The translations under genes were made by a program, and so were the position numbers. Shown piece after piece: positions 55,281-64,000 of a DNA stretch of 64,000 nucleotides (positions are counted from its first letter, which is position 1; each line of letters starts with the position of its first letter). Source of the stretch: Bacillus sp. N13C7 (GTDB lineage Bacteria; Bacillota; Bacilli; Bacillales; Bacillaceae); NCBI RefSeq assembly GCF_026790065.1, contig NZ_JALAMO010000002.1:1-64000 (forward strand), written 5' to 3'. Under the pieces are notes generated by a model. That model was not told the origin of the DNA. It was given only the letters and a program-made list of their open reading frames with translations, and did no database searches.

Positions 55281-55415
55281 TTACAAATTGTTTACTTTTA
55301 TACAGTCATTGCAGATATTACCATAACATTCATGCTGTTCTTCTATCTTTTTTCCGCATTCCGCGCACTTTTTCGAAGGCAGGTTTCTAAAAAATTCTGT
55401 GATTTTTCCCAGCAT
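55281..55415 (-). CDS. yhfH: small zinc-ribbon protein YhfH
   Basis: Protein of 44 residues, MLGKITEFFRNLPSKKCAECG then Cys at ~30, 35 and 38: a treble Cys pattern typical of the YhfH family. Start ATG 55415; upstream frame is not needed. Ribosome site is weak (AAAGAGGGATTGGTT). Confidence 0.75.
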   Translation of the reverse strand: MLGKITEFFRNLPSKKCAECGKKIEEQHECYGNICNDCIKVNNL

Positions 55416-55572
55416 AACCAATCCCTCTTTCCCCTTTGTAGTGATTTCATTGTAATATAACAGATTGAAAAAATCAATAACTGTTTTGATACAATGTTTA
55501 AAACATGCTTTTTTTAAGAAAAATGGGTATATTGAAGGAGGATCAATTTTCTTGAAAAGATAGGAGGACATT

Positions 55573-56307
55573 ATGAAAGTTACAGTTATCGGATGCTATG
55601 GCGGTTTTCCGGCTGCAAATGAAGCAACGTCGGGCTATTTGTTTCAATCAGGTAATTACTCTTTGCTTGTCGATTGCGGCAGTGCCGTATTGTCTAAGCT
55701 GTTCGGGTATGTGCCGGCGGAAAAGCTGGATGCGGTCGTTCTGTCTCATTATCACCATGACCATATTGCTGACATCGGGCCGCTGCAATTTGCCAAACAA
55801 GTCGGTTCGTTTCTCGGCAAAGGAGAGCACACGCTTCCGATTTACGGACATGATGCTGATATAGAACAGTTTCAAAAGCTTACATATAAAACACATACGA
55901 AAGGGATTGCCTATCAGCCGGATCAGGCGCTGACTGTCGGTCCTTTTACGATCACCTTTTTAAAAACAATCCACCCGGTGACCTGCTATGCCATGCGGAT
56001 TACTGACGGCAGCCATACTGTCGTATATACTGCTGACTCCAGCTATCAGGATTCATTTATTCCGTTTTCGAAAAATGCCGATTTGCTGATCTCAGAATGC
56101 AATTTTTATGCTGATCAAGATGGGACAAGCGCTGGCCATATGAACAGCCTGGAGGCCGGGCGAATTGCAAAAGAAGCGGGAGCGGGAGAGCTGCTGCTGA
56201 CGCACTTGCCGCATTTCGGCGTTCATGACAATCTCCGCAAAGAAGCGAAAACCGTTTTTAACGGTAAAGTGAATATTGCGAAATCAGGTTTTGTGTGGGA
56301 AGGATAA
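55573..56307 (+). CDS. yhfI: metallo-beta-lactamase fold hydrolase YhfI
   Basis: Protein of 244 residues. LSHYHHDHIADI (HxHxDH, ~57), HPVTCYAMRI (~137), YTADSSYQD (~157) and LTHLPHFG (~215) give the metal site; RNase Z / phosphodiesterase-like. Substrate unknown. lplJ follows after 12 bases, so co-transcription is likely. Confidence 0.9.
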   Translation: MKVTVIGCYGGFPAANEATSGYLFQSGNYSLLVDCGSAVLSKLFGYVPAEKLDAVVLSHYHHDHIADIGPLQFAKQVGSFLGKGEHTLPIYGHDADIEQFQKLTYKTHTKGIAYQPDQALTVGPFTITFLKTIHPVTCYAMRITDGSHTVVYTADSSYQDSFIPFSKNADLLISECNFYADQDGTSAGHMNSLEAGRIAKEAGAGELLLTHLPHFGVHDNLRKEAKTVFNGKVNIAKSGFVWEG

Positions 56308-56319
56308 AGGAGGAGCACC

Positions 56320-57315
56320 ATGTTATTTATAGACAATCAAAACATCAATGATCCGCGGATCAATCTTGCTATCGAGGAGTACTGTGTAAAGCACTTAGAC
56401 CCTGAACAGCCGTATTTGCTCTTTTACGTGAATCAGCCGTCTATTATCATTGGGAAAAACCAAAATACAATAGAAGAAATCAATACAAAATATGTAGACG
56501 AAAACGGGATCATCGTTGTCCGCCGTTTATCAGGCGGGGGGGCTGTATATCATGATCTGGGAAATTTGAACTTCAGCTTTATCACAAAGGATGATGGGGA
56601 CAGCTTTCATAACTTCAAAAAATTCACTGAGCCGGTGATCCAGGCTTTACACCAGCTTGGGGTTGAAGCAGAATTGAGCGGCAGGAACGACATTGTAGTA
56701 GACGGCCGGAAAATATCCGGAAACGCCCAGTTTGCGACAAAAGGACGCATCTTCAGCCACGGCACCCTCATGTTTGATTCAGCGATTGATCATGTCGTGT
56801 CTGCGTTAAAGGTGAAAAAGGATAAAATTGAATCAAAAGGCATTAAATCGATCAGAAGCCGCGTGGCAAACATCAGTGAGTTTCTTGATGAAAAAATGAC
56901 CACGGAAGAATTCCGCAGCCATTTGCTTCGCCATATTTTTAACACAAATGACATTCAAAACGTACCGGAGTATAAGCTGACGGAAAAAGATTGGGAAGTT
57001 ATTCATCAAATTTCGAGAGAACGCTATCAAAATTGGGATTGGAACTATGGGCGCTCACCGAAATTTAACCTCAATCATTCGAAACGTTATCCGATCGGTT
57101 CGATTGATTTGCGCCTGGAAGTGAAGAAAGGCAAAATTGAGGATTGCAAAATCTTCGGAGATTTCTTCGGTGCCGGTGATGTATCTGAAATCGAAAACCT
57201 GCTGGTTGGAAAACAATATGAACGCAGCGTTATCGCTGATGTCCTGGAAAATGTGAATCTCAAGCATTATTTTGGGGACATTACGAAAGAGGATTTTCTT
57301 GATCTGATTTATTAA
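56320..57315 (+). CDS. lplJ: lipoate-protein ligase LplJ
   Basis: Protein of 331 residues. RRLSGGGAVYHDLGNLNFSF (~68-87) carries the lipoate/AMP binding loop, and the KISGNAQ motif is at ~130; the C-terminal accessory domain starts at ~250. Attaches free lipoate to GcvH and the 2-oxoacid dehydrogenase E2 subunits. Ribosome site AAAGGAGGAG. Confidence 0.95.
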   Translation: MLFIDNQNINDPRINLAIEEYCVKHLDPEQPYLLFYVNQPSIIIGKNQNTIEEINTKYVDENGIIVVRRLSGGGAVYHDLGNLNFSFITKDDGDSFHNFKKFTEPVIQALHQLGVEAELSGRNDIVVDGRKISGNAQFATKGRIFSHGTLMFDSAIDHVVSALKVKKDKIESKGIKSIRSRVANISEFLDEKMTTEEFRSHLLRHIFNTNDIQNVPEYKLTEKDWEVIHQISRERYQNWDWNYGRSPKFNLNHSKRYPIGSIDLRLEVKKGKIEDCKIFGDFFGAGDVSEIENLLVGKQYERSVIADVLENVNLKHYFGDITKEDFLDLIY

Positions 57316-57379
57316 GGCGAAACACATTGTTTGAAAGAGCGGTTGTGTTTTTGAAATAATGGAGACAGGAGGGATTCAC

Positions 57380-58024
57380 ATGAAGGTGTTTTTAATCGGA
57401 GCGAACGGACAAATCGGACAAAGACTCGTTTCTTTATTCCAGGACAATCCTGATCATTCCGTCAGAGCGATGGTCAGAAAAGAAGAACAGAAAGCGTCTC
57501 TCGAAGCTGCCGGTGCAGAGGCTGTGCTTGCGAATCTGGAGGGCAGCCCGGAAGAAATCGCCTCCGCGGCAAAAGGCTGTGACGCGATCATTTTCACAGC
57601 CGGTTCCGGCGGCAGCACAGGCTATGATAAAACGCTGCTGGTGGATCTTGATGGAGCGGCAAAAGCCATTGAAGCTGCGGACATTGCCGGAATCAAGCGG
57701 TTTATTATGGTCAGCGCCCTGCAAGCCCATAACCGTGAAAATTGGAATGAGGCACTCAAACCTTATTATGTGGCCAAGCATTATGCTGATAAAATTCTGG
57801 AAGCGAGCGGTTTAACTTATACGATTATCCGTCCGGGAGGCCTTCGCAATGAGCCTGGAACGGGAACTGTTTCAGCAGCGAAGGATCTGGAGCGGGGATT
57901 TATTTCCCGTGATGACGTTGCAAAAACGGTCATTGCCTCTTTAGATGAGAAGAATACGGAAAATCGGGCCTTTGATCTGACAGAAGGAGATATTCCGATT
58001 GCCGAAGCATTGAAGAAACTATGA
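57380..58024 (+). CDS. yhfK: NAD(P)-binding atypical SDR YhfK
   Basis: Protein of 214 residues. GANGQIGQRLV (residues 7-17) and AIIFTAGSGGSTGYDKT (~68); NmrA/ycf39-like SDR with a YVAKHYAD segment at ~132 that could serve as YxxxK. ATG at 57380 after AGGAGGG. Possible oxidoreductase, substrate unknown. Terminator 58032-58068. Confidence 0.88.
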   Translation: MKVFLIGANGQIGQRLVSLFQDNPDHSVRAMVRKEEQKASLEAAGAEAVLANLEGSPEEIASAAKGCDAIIFTAGSGGSTGYDKTLLVDLDGAAKAIEAADIAGIKRFIMVSALQAHNRENWNEALKPYYVAKHYADKILEASGLTYTIIRPGGLRNEPGTGTVSAAKDLERGFISRDDVAKTVIASLDEKNTENRAFDLTEGDIPIAEALKKL

Positions 58025-58031
58025 CAGTACT

Positions 58032-58068
58032 GACACTCAGGGCTTTTTGCTCTTGAGTGTTTTTTTCT
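58032..58068 (+). terminator. terminator of yhfK
   Basis: ACACTCA (58033-58039)/TGAGTGT (58054-58060), T-run. Its 3' arm contains the -35 of the lcfB promoter. Confidence 0.75.
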
Positions 58069-58081
58069 GTTTCTCTATAAT
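58053..58081 (+). promoter_or_regulatory. sigma-A promoter of lcfB
   Basis: TTGAGT (58053-58058), 17-base spacer, TATAAT (58076-58081). The -35 lies inside the yhfK terminator arm. Start near 58088. Confidence 0.75.
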
Positions 58082-58106
58082 GGAGGAGAAAGCTTGGCTT
58101 CAATAA

Positions 58107-58124
58107 TGAATGACTATTCATTCA
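58107..58124 (+). promoter_or_regulatory. FadR operator upstream of lcfB
   Basis: TGAATGACTATTCATTCA, an exact palindrome of the B. subtilis FadR consensus TGAATGANTANTCATTCA, located about +20 to +37 of the lcfB transcript, 18 bases before the start codon. Long-chain acyl-CoA should relieve repression. Confidence 0.92.
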
Positions 58125-58141
58125 CTTTAAGGGGTGGGAGA

Positions 58142-59683
58142 ATGAATCTTGTTTCAAAATTGGAAGAAACAGCATCTGAGAAGCCCGACAGCATCGCATG
58201 CAGGTTTAGGGATCATACTATGACGTATCAGGAGCTGAATGAAAGCATTCAGCGATTTGCGGACGGCCTTCAGGAAGCCGGTATGGAGAAAGGGGACCAT
58301 CTAGCTTTGCTGCTTGGCAATTCGCCGGATTTTATCATCGCATTTTTTGGTGCGTTAAAGGCTGGAATCGTAGCCGTGCCCATCAATCCGATGTACACGC
58401 CGACAGAAATCGGTTATATGCTGACAAATGGTGATGTAAAAGCAATCGTGGGCGTTGATCAGCTTTTGCCGCTTTATGAAAGCATGCATGAGTCGCTGCC
58501 GAAGGTTAAGCTCGTCATTTTATGCCAGACGGGAGAGGCTGAGCCGGAAGCTTCAGACCCAGAGGTCAGAATGAAAATGACAACGTTTGCAAAAATCATG
58601 CGCCCGACATCTTCCGCTCAACAAAACCCAGAGATTGTCCCTGATGATACCGCGGTTATTTTATATACGTCAGGAACAACCGGAAAACCGAAAGGCGCAA
58701 TGCTGACCCATCAGAATTTGTACAGCAATGCCAACGATGTCGCCGGCTATTTGGGAATGGATGAGAAGGACAATGTGGTTTGCGCTCTTCCCATGTTTCA
58801 CGTATTTTGTTTAACCGTTTGCATGAATGCTCCGCTGATGAGCGGTGCAACCGTTTTGATTGAACCTCAGTTCAGTCCGGCATCTGTTTTTACGCTTGTT
58901 AAGCAGCGGAAGGCGACCATTTTTGCGGGTGTGCCTACAATGTATAATTACTTGTTTCAGCATGAAAACGGCAAGAAAGATGATTTTTCTTCCATCCGGC
59001 TGTGCATTTCGGGAGGAGCGGCCATGCCAGTCGCACTGCTGACGGCGTTTGAAGAAAAATTCGGCGTTACCATTTTGGAGGGCTACGGGCTCTCAGAAGC
59101 ATCGCCCGTCACGTGCTTTAACCCGTTTGACAGGGGAAGAAAGCCGGGCTCCATCGGGACAAGTATCTTACACGTCGAAAACAAGGTCGTAGATGCGCTC
59201 GGACGCGAGCTGCCCGCTCATCAGGTCGGTGAATTGATTGTGAAAGGCCCCAATGTGATGAAGGGCTATTATAATATGCCGATGGAAACAGAGCATGCGT
59301 TAAAAGATGGGTGGCTTTATACGGGGGACTTGGCTAGACGGGATGAGGACGGCTATTTTTACATTGTTGACCGGAAAAAAGACATGATCATTGTAGGGGG
59401 ATACAACGTATATCCGCGTGAGGTGGAAGAAGTGCTGTACAGCCACCCGGATGTCAAGGAGGCGGTCGTTATCGGCGTGCCTGACCCACAAAGCGGGGAA
59501 GCGGTAAAGGGATATATTGTACCAAAGCGCTCTGGGGTTACAGAAGCGGATATCATGCAGCACTGTGAAAAACATCTGGCAAAATACAAACGGCCAGCCG
59601 CCATTACGTTTCTTGACGATATTCCGAAAAATGCGACGGGGAAAATGCTCAGACGGGCGCTCAGAGATATTTTGCCACAATAA
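58142..59683 (+). CDS. lcfB: long-chain acyl-CoA synthetase LcfB
   Basis: AMP-forming synthetase of 513 residues. P-loop-like [13 protein letters not shown] (~175), [10 protein letters not shown] (~315), [22 protein letters not shown] (~395) and the C-terminal [11 protein letters not shown] (~495). Activates fatty acids to acyl-CoA for beta-oxidation. ATG at 58142 after GGGGTGGGAG. Confidence 0.94.
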   Translation: MNLVSKLEETASEKPDSIACRFRDHTMTYQELNESIQRFADGLQEAGMEKGDHLALLLGNSPDFIIAFFGALKAGIVAVPINPMYTPTEIGYMLTNGDVKAIVGVDQLLPLYESMHESLPKVKLVILCQTGEAEPEASDPEVRMKMTTFAKIMRPTSSAQQNPEIVPDDTAVILYTSGTTGKPKGAMLTHQNLYSNANDVAGYLGMDEKDNVVCALPMFHVFCLTVCMNAPLMSGATVLIEPQFSPASVFTLVKQRKATIFAGVPTMYNYLFQHENGKKDDFSSIRLCISGGAAMPVALLTAFEEKFGVTILEGYGLSEASPVTCFNPFDRGRKPGSIGTSILHVENKVVDALGRELPAHQVGELIVKGPNVMKGYYNMPMETEHALKDGWLYTGDLARRDEDGYFYIVDRKKDMIIVGGYNVYPREVEEVLYSHPDVKEAVVIGVPDPQSGEAVKGYIVPKRSGVTEADIMQHCEKHLAKYKRPAAITFLDDIPKNATGKMLRRALRDILPQ

Positions 59684-59723
59684 AATGAAAAAGCGAAGCG
59701 GCGGAGCTTCGCTTTTTCATTTT
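59682..59723. terminator. bidirectional terminator lcfB/yhfM
   Basis: AAAATGAAAAAGCGAAGC (59682-59699) with its complement, loop GGCGGA; A-run and T-run on both sides. Confidence 0.9.
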
Positions 59724-60118
59724 CAATCCTTTGCTTCTTTTTTCATAATGTTTAGCAGCGCCTTTGTATCGCTTTTACTTAATTTGTAGTATGTGCCGTC
59801 CTTCAAATAAACGGCTTGCTGGCTGCCGTCAATCCATAGCCTGAATGAGTCAAAACGGTCTTTATGAAACTTGATTGTCCCTTCGTAATCAGGGGGTGAT
59901 GTTTTTTCTGGCTTCATCTGTTTCCCCTGATTCATAATGTCCAGCATATCCTTAACATGCTGCCTTTTTTTAATTTCGATATCCTCCTGGCCGTTTGAAG
60001 ACAGTGTGATCATATCCGCATCTACTGATTGATACACATCGCCTGACCGGCTGTAAAGGTAGAAAAATGCAAGAAACACAAGACCGATAACCACGATGGC
60101 TGCCACGATTTTTTTCAT
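59723..60118 (-). CDS. yhfM: membrane-anchored or secreted protein YhfM
   Basis: Protein of 131 residues: N-terminal signal-anchor MKKIVAAIVVIGLVFLAFFYL, then a ~110-residue domain with beta strands and positively charged residues (ITLSSNGQEDIEIKKRQHVKDML). No lipobox. Unknown function. ATG 60118 (or two codons earlier) after GGAGTG. Confidence 0.75.
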   Translation of the reverse strand: MKKIVAAIVVIGLVFLAFFYLYSRSGDVYQSVDADMITLSSNGQEDIEIKKRQHVKDMLDIMNQGKQMKPEKTSPPDYEGTIKFHKDRFDSFRLWIDGSQQAVYLKDGTYYKLSKSDTKALLNIMKKEAKD

Positions 60119-60267
60119 TTTCATCACTCCAAACATTGTTAGTTTTCCCAGCGATCGGGCTTTCCATGCTTAAAAGGACGGAAAAGTGCGAATGCACAGC
60201 TTGGTTCTAAGAATTTGAATTTATGATTACAATAGAAGTAACGGGTAGATGTGAGGAGTGAGGCGTT

Positions 60268-61548
60268 ATGCGCAAGTGGATTGCGGCGGCAGGGCTTGCT
60301 TACGTGCTGTACGGGCTGTTTTTTTATTGGTATTTTTTCCTGTCCGGTGATTCCGCCGTACCGGAGGCCGTAAAAGGAACGCAGGCTGATCCGGCTTCTT
60401 TCATGAAGCCGTCTGAATTGGCAGTGGCCGAGCAATATTCGAATGTAAAGAACTTTTTATTTTTTATCGGAATTCCTCTTGATTGGTTTTTGTTTTTTGT
60501 ATTGCTGATCAGCGGCGTTTCTAAGAGAATCAAGAAATGGATGGAAGCGGCCGTCCCTTTTCGTTTTTTGCAAATCATTGGTTTTGTGTTTGTGCTTTCG
60601 CTTATCACAACGTTGGTGACGCTGCCTTTAGATTGGATAGGCTATCAAGTATCGCTTGAATTCAATATTTCCACACAGACTGCAGCCAGCTGGGCCAAGG
60701 ATCAGGTCATAGACTTTTGGATCAGCTTTCCAATCTTTACGCTTTGCGTTCTCGTGTTTTATTGGCTGATCAAAAGGCATGAAAAAAAATGGTGGTTATA
60801 CGCGTGGCTGTTAACTGTGCCGTTTTCGCTGTTTTTGTTTTTCATTCAGCCGGTCATTATCGACCCTTTATACAATGATTTTTATCCGCTGAAAAACAAA
60901 GAGCTTGAAAGCAAAATTTTAGAGCTGGCAGAAGAAGCCGATATACCGGCGAATCATGTATATGAAGTGAACATGTCTGAAAAAACAAATGCGCTGAATG
61001 CCTATGTCACAGGAATTGGGGCGAACAAACGGATTGTGTTGTGGGATACGACACTGAACAAACTTGACGATTCAGAAATTCTCTTTATTATGGGCCACGA
61101 AATGGGCCATTATGTCATGAAGCACGTCTATATCGGACTGGCCGGCTATTTGCTCGTGTCGCTCGCTGGATTTTATTTCATTGATAAGCTTTACAAGCGG
61201 ACGGTCCGCTTTACCCGCAATATGTTTCATTTAGAGGGACGGCATGACCTTGCAGCACTGCCGCTGCTATTGCTTTTGGTGTCCGTTTTGAGCTTTGCGG
61301 TCACGCCTTTTTCTAATGCGGTTTCGCGGTATCAGGAGAATCAGGCTGACCGGTATGGGATCGAGCTGACGGAGAACAGAGAAGCCGCTGTGAAGACGTT
61401 TCAGGATTTGGCTGTGACGGGACTGAGCCAGGTTGATCCTCCCGTGCTTGTAAAAATTTTCAGAGGCAGCCACCCTTCGATTATGGAACGGATACAACAC
61501 GCGGAAAAAGAAGAGAATGCGTCGGAACATCAGGATGCCGACAAATAA
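60268..61548 (+). CDS. yhfN: M48 zinc metalloprotease YhfN (CAAX protease type)
   Basis: Protein of 426 residues with about seven membrane helices. Zinc motif GHEMGHYVMKH (HExxH, ~272) and later ENQADRYG (~353) supplying the third ligand. Ste24/HtpX-like membrane protease. Ribosome site GTGAGGAGTGAGGCG. Terminator 61547-61583. Confidence 0.9.
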   Translation: MRKWIAAAGLAYVLYGLFFYWYFFLSGDSAVPEAVKGTQADPASFMKPSELAVAEQYSNVKNFLFFIGIPLDWFLFFVLLISGVSKRIKKWMEAAVPFRFLQIIGFVFVLSLITTLVTLPLDWIGYQVSLEFNISTQTAASWAKDQVIDFWISFPIFTLCVLVFYWLIKRHEKKWWLYAWLLTVPFSLFLFFIQPVIIDPLYNDFYPLKNKELESKILELAEEADIPANHVYEVNMSEKTNALNAYVTGIGANKRIVLWDTTLNKLDDSEILFIMGHEMGHYVMKHVYIGLAGYLLVSLAGFYFIDKLYKRTVRFTRNMFHLEGRHDLAALPLLLLLVSVLSFAVTPFSNAVSRYQENQADRYGIELTENREAAVKTFQDLAVTGLSQVDPPVLVKIFRGSHPSIMERIQHAEKEENASEHQDADK

Positions 61549-61583
61549 AAAAGAAGCAGGTATGGAGGAACCTGCTTCTTTTT
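61547..61583. terminator. bidirectional terminator yhfN/aprE
   Basis: AAAAAGAAGCAGG/CCTGCTTCTTTTT, ten-base loop. Confidence 0.85.
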
Positions 61584-61587
61584 AATA

Positions 61588-62733
61588 TTATTGTGCAGCT
61601 GCTTGTACGTTGATTAACCCTTTTCCATAGTAGAAAGAGTTTCCAAGGTATGTTGCAGTGCTTTCTAAACGATCACGGACTTGCGCGTTTGTCCAAGTCG
61701 GGTGCTTAGAAAGAATTAACGCTGCTGCTCCGGCAACGTGAGGAGTCGCCATGGACGTTCCGTTGTAAGCACCGTAAGTGCCTCCAGGAAGTGTGCTTTG
61801 GATGGATACGCCAGGAGCCATCACATCAAGCTCAGAACCTGCGCTTGAGAATGAAGCTCTTTGGTTGCTGCTGTTTACCGCACCTACCGCAATGGTAGAA
61901 GGATATTTTGCAGGGTAGCCGACTGTGCTTGTGCTTCCGGACGAACCTTCGTTTCCGGCAGCGGCGGCAACAACGATGCCGCTGGAAACGGCTTTGTCAA
62001 CGACTGTTTTCAGCGCTGTAGAACCAGTAGGTCCGCCAAGGCTCATGTTGATGACATCCATATTGTTGGAAATGGCCCACTCAATGCCGTTAATAATCCA
62101 GCTGTATTGGCCGCTTCCTGATGAATCAAGAACTTTTACTGCATATAACGATGCGTTTGGCGCTACGCCCAGTACACCGATTGTGTTATTAAGAGCGGCA
62201 ATTGTACCGGCTACATGCGTGCCGTGAGAGCTGCCGTCCTGGTATGGGTTTGTTTCAGAAGGTACGAAGCTTGCTCCGCCTTTAACGTTTAAGTCAGGAT
62301 GAGAAGAGTCAATTCCGCTGTCGATAACAGCTACTTTTACGTTAGAGCCTGTGTAGCCTTGAGAGTGAAGAGCCGGCGCTTTAATTTGAGAAATGCCGTA
62401 AGGAACAGATTGCGCATATTCATGTGCAATATGATCTTCTTCCACATATGCAACACTCGGATCTTGCTTTAATTCTTTTACAGCTTTTTCATCCAATGTT
62501 GCTGCGGCTGCGTTAACATATTTGAACTGCTTTTGAACTTTTCCGCCTTTCTCAGAAATAACATCCTTTTTCTTAGCGGAACTCATGGCACTCATTGTCT
62601 GTTTAAATCCAACAATATACTTCTTTTCTGTACTGCTTTTTCCGGCAGCCTGCGCAGACATGTTGCTGAACGCCATCGTAAAGATTAACGTTAACGCAAA
62701 CAACAAACTGATCCACAATTTTTTGCTTCTCAC
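61588..62733 (-). CDS. aprE: extracellular serine protease subtilisin E, AprE
   Basis: Prepro-enzyme of 381 residues: signal peptide ~29 residues ([20 protein letters not shown]... ending AQA), propeptide 77 residues (intramolecular chaperone), mature enzyme 275 residues from AQSVPYG. Catalytic triad visible as VIDSGID (Asp32 mature), SHGTHVAG (His64) and NGTSMATPH (Ser221). Mature sequence differs from 168 subtilisin E as I recall it, e.g. NVKGG, NNTIG, APNAS and DSSGS segments. GTG start after AAAGGAGAGGG. Folding outside the cell needs PrsA; transcription is repressed by ScoC and others. Confidence 0.97.
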   Translation of the reverse strand: MRSKKLWISLLFALTLIFTMAFSNMSAQAAGKSSTEKKYIVGFKQTMSAMSSAKKKDVISEKGGKVQKQFKYVNAAAATLDEKAVKELKQDPSVAYVEEDHIAHEYAQSVPYGISQIKAPALHSQGYTGSNVKVAVIDSGIDSSHPDLNVKGGASFVPSETNPYQDGSSHGTHVAGTIAALNNTIGVLGVAPNASLYAVKVLDSSGSGQYSWIINGIEWAISNNMDVINMSLGGPTGSTALKTVVDKAVSSGIVVAAAAGNEGSSGSTSTVGYPAKYPSTIAVGAVNSSNQRASFSSAGSELDVMAPGVSIQSTLPGGTYGAYNGTSMATPHVAGAAALILSKHPTWTNAQVRDRLESTATYLGNSFYYGKGLINVQAAAQ

Positions 62734-62765
62734 TCTTTACCCTCTCCTTTTAAAAAGATTCAGAT

Positions 62766-62793
62766 TAGACCCATTAGAGGGACTATTCTGTAA
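62766..62793 (-). promoter_or_regulatory. 5' stem-loop of the aprE leader
   Basis: On the minus strand AGA-a-TAG-t-CCC (start) pairs with GGG-t-CTA-a-TCT, directly at the mRNA 5' end. The aprE leader is known for long mRNA half-life due to a 5' stem and strong ribosome site; both are present here. Confidence 0.6.
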
Positions 62794-62797
62794 ATTT

Positions 62798-62826
62798 ATT
62801 GTAATAGATGGATTAATATTTTAGTA
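62798..62826 (-). promoter_or_regulatory. sigma-A promoter of aprE
   Basis: TACTAA (minus strand, 62821-62826), 17-base spacer, TACAAT (62798-62803); the same boxes as the known aprE promoter. The ~440-base region 62734-63175 holds no gene and is the aprE control region (DegU, SinR, AbrB, ScoC in 168). Confidence 0.85.
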
Positions 62827-63057
62827 GACCTATTTTTTCGCGATGATTTTAACTCTATTTAGGTATATCATCTCTCGTTATTTCCGTAGAGACTCGAAAT
62901 AACGATTTTCATACAGAAAAGAACGAAAATAGACATGAGTAAATGTTCATTATGCTGAAATGTCATCCTTTTTTAGGTTAAATGCTCCTGTGTCCCGGCA
63001 AATTCCTGTCGAAAAAATTCCTTCTAATGACCTGTGTATGTTGCGGGTCGGTTATTG

Positions 63058-63066
63058 GATATTATT
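63058..63066. promoter_or_regulatory. candidate ScoC site upstream of aprE
   Basis: GATATTATT matches the ScoC consensus RATANTATY exactly, about 265 bases upstream of the predicted aprE start. The motif is short, so chance matches are common. Confidence 0.4.
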
Positions 63067-63175
63067 GTGATATTTTTTTAATGCATGCTGATAAAAGTAT
63101 TCTGAAAAACAAACTTTACAGAAAATTCTACTAAAGATAAAATAAAACGATTATAGAGAGGGAGGAAGAAATAAT

Positions 63176-63624
63176 ATGAATATTCGACAAGCAAAGTTAT
63201 CAGATGCGGCAGACATCGCACCTCTGTTTAACCGTATCGGGAATTTTATAAGCAGGCGCCCGATCTGAAAGGGGCGGAGGCTTTTATAAAAGCGCGTTTG
63301 GAAAATCACGAGTCTATTATTTTGATCGCTGAAGAAAATGAAGAATTCATAGGCTTTACCCAGCTCTATCCAACGTTTTCTTCTGTGTCCATGAAAAGAA
63401 TCTATATATTAAATGACTTATTCGTCGCTCCTCATGCGCGAACAAAGGGAGCCGGCGGGCAGCTGCTGTCTGCCGCGAAGGATTATGCTGCGGAAAACGG
63501 GGCAAAATGTTTATCGCTTCAGACGGAACACCATAATCGGACGGCAAGAAGCCTATATGAGCAAAACGGCTATGAAGAGGAAACAGCATTTGTCCATTAT
63601 CGTCTCAATGTGCCGGCGAAATGA
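63176..63624 (+). pseudogene. yhfO: GNAT acetyltransferase YhfO, frameshifted
   Basis: Good ribosome site (GAGGGAGGAAG) and ATG at 63176. The first 19 codons (MNIRQAKLSDAADIAPLFN) are followed by a frame change near 63231-63235. The next frame reads YREFYKQAPDLKGAEAF and continues to 63624 with the GNAT motif A region (VAPHARTKGAGGQLLSAA) and the C-terminal SLYEQNGYEE. Adding one base (as in AACCAGTATCGG in place of AACCGTATCGG) would restore a ~149-residue protein. Broken gene or sequence error. Confidence 0.8.
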
Positions 63625-63695
63625 AAATGGAAGCTTGATGATTTGGTTTTTTGAACGTTCTTCGGTTACGATATAAATGAAAAGGAGTGTGCCGA

Positions 63696-64000
63696 ATGTC
63701 AACGTTATTTCAAGCATTGCTGGCAGAAAAAAATGCCGATGAGGTTTCAGTCAATGTAAAAACCATGTCAACAGAGGATTTGCCGAAAGACGGTGTTCTG
63801 ATTAAAATTGCTTATTCCGGCATCAATTATAAAGATGGCCTGGCCGGAAAAGCAGGCGGAAATATCGTCAGAGAGTATCCGCTAATTTTAGGCATTGATG
63901 CTGCGGGTACGGTCGTCTCTTCCAATGATCCGCGTTTTGCCGAGGGGGATGAAGTGATTGCGACCAGCTATGAGCTTGGTGTCTCTCGCAATGGCGGATT
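63696..64000 (+). CDS. yhfP: quinone oxidoreductase/acryloyl-CoA reductase-like YhfP (5' part)
   Basis: Medium-chain dehydrogenase/reductase of the YhdH/AcuI type, cut by the window end after 101 residues: MSTLFQALLAEKNADEVSV..., with GINYKDGLAGKAGG and LGIDAAGTVV. Ribosome site AAAGGAG. The rest lies outside the window. Confidence 0.85.
   Translation, partial: MSTLFQALLAEKNADEVSVNVKTMSTEDLPKDGVLIKIAYSGINYKDGLAGKAGGNIVREYPLILGIDAAGTVVSSNDPRFAEGDEVIATSYELGVSRNGG

Overview
This window is a stretch of chromosome from a Bacillus subtilis-group bacterium. Gene content and order (nhaC, bmrCD, sspB, yheCD, hemZ, khtSTU, yhaONM, prsA, scoC, trpP, serC, hit, ecsABC, pbpF, hemEHY, yhgDE, fabHB, gltT, lplJ, lcfB, aprE, yhfP) match what I know of the nhaC-to-yhfP segment of B. 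subtilis 168. The subtilisin and several other proteins carry substitutions relative to the 168 versions as I remember them, so this looks like a close relative, not 168 itself. I see no rRNA, tRNA, prophage, insertion sequence or CRISPR array. It is ordinary core genome, and most of the interest lies in regulatory DNA, very small genes and broken genes.

Layout. 1-6.3 kb: Na+/H+ antiporter nhaC, a universal-stress protein, and the bmrCD multidrug ABC exporter behind a leader ORF and attenuator. 6.3-12.3 kb: yheG, the spore protein gene sspB, yheE, the ATP-grasp pair yheD/yheC, yheB, yheA. 12.3-19.6 kb: yhaZ (DNA repair, LexA-type box), a probable untranslated RNA upstream of the HAD phosphatase yhaX, hemZ, the khtSTU K+/H+ antiporter, yhaR and a small yhzD-like gene. 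19.7-27.5 kb: NatAB-like ABC pair yhaQP, then the SbcDC-like yhaON and the nuclease yhaM behind a LexA-type box, then yhaL.

27.5-37.3 kb is a secretion and exoprotease control cluster: foldase prsA, two 28-residue spore microproteins, yhaJ, yhaI, the protease repressor scoC, yhaH, trpP with a TRAP site, serC, hit and ecsABC. 37.3-46.8 kb: amidohydrolase yhaA, permease yhfA, a decayed yhgB, heme monooxygenase hmoB, pbpF, and the heme operon hemEHY. 46.9-51.8 kb: TetR regulator yhgD with matching operators in front of itself and of yhgE, then fabHB (frameshifted) and yhfC sharing one FapR-type operator. 51.9-64 kb: yhfD, yhfE, yhfF, gltT, yhfH, yhfI, lplJ, yhfK, lcfB (FadR operator), yhfM, yhfN, subtilisin aprE, a frameshifted yhfO and the start of yhfP.

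Themes: exoprotease production (prsA, scoC, ecs, aprE) lies within 35 kb. Late heme synthesis and heme handling (hemZ, hmoB, hemEHY) lie close together. Fatty-acid metabolism genes (yhaR, fabHB, yhfC, lcfB, lplJ) carry recognisable FapR and FadR sites. Three genes (yhgB, fabHB, yhfO) are interrupted, and two of these by what look like single-base deletions, so raw-read confirmation matters before treating them as biology.
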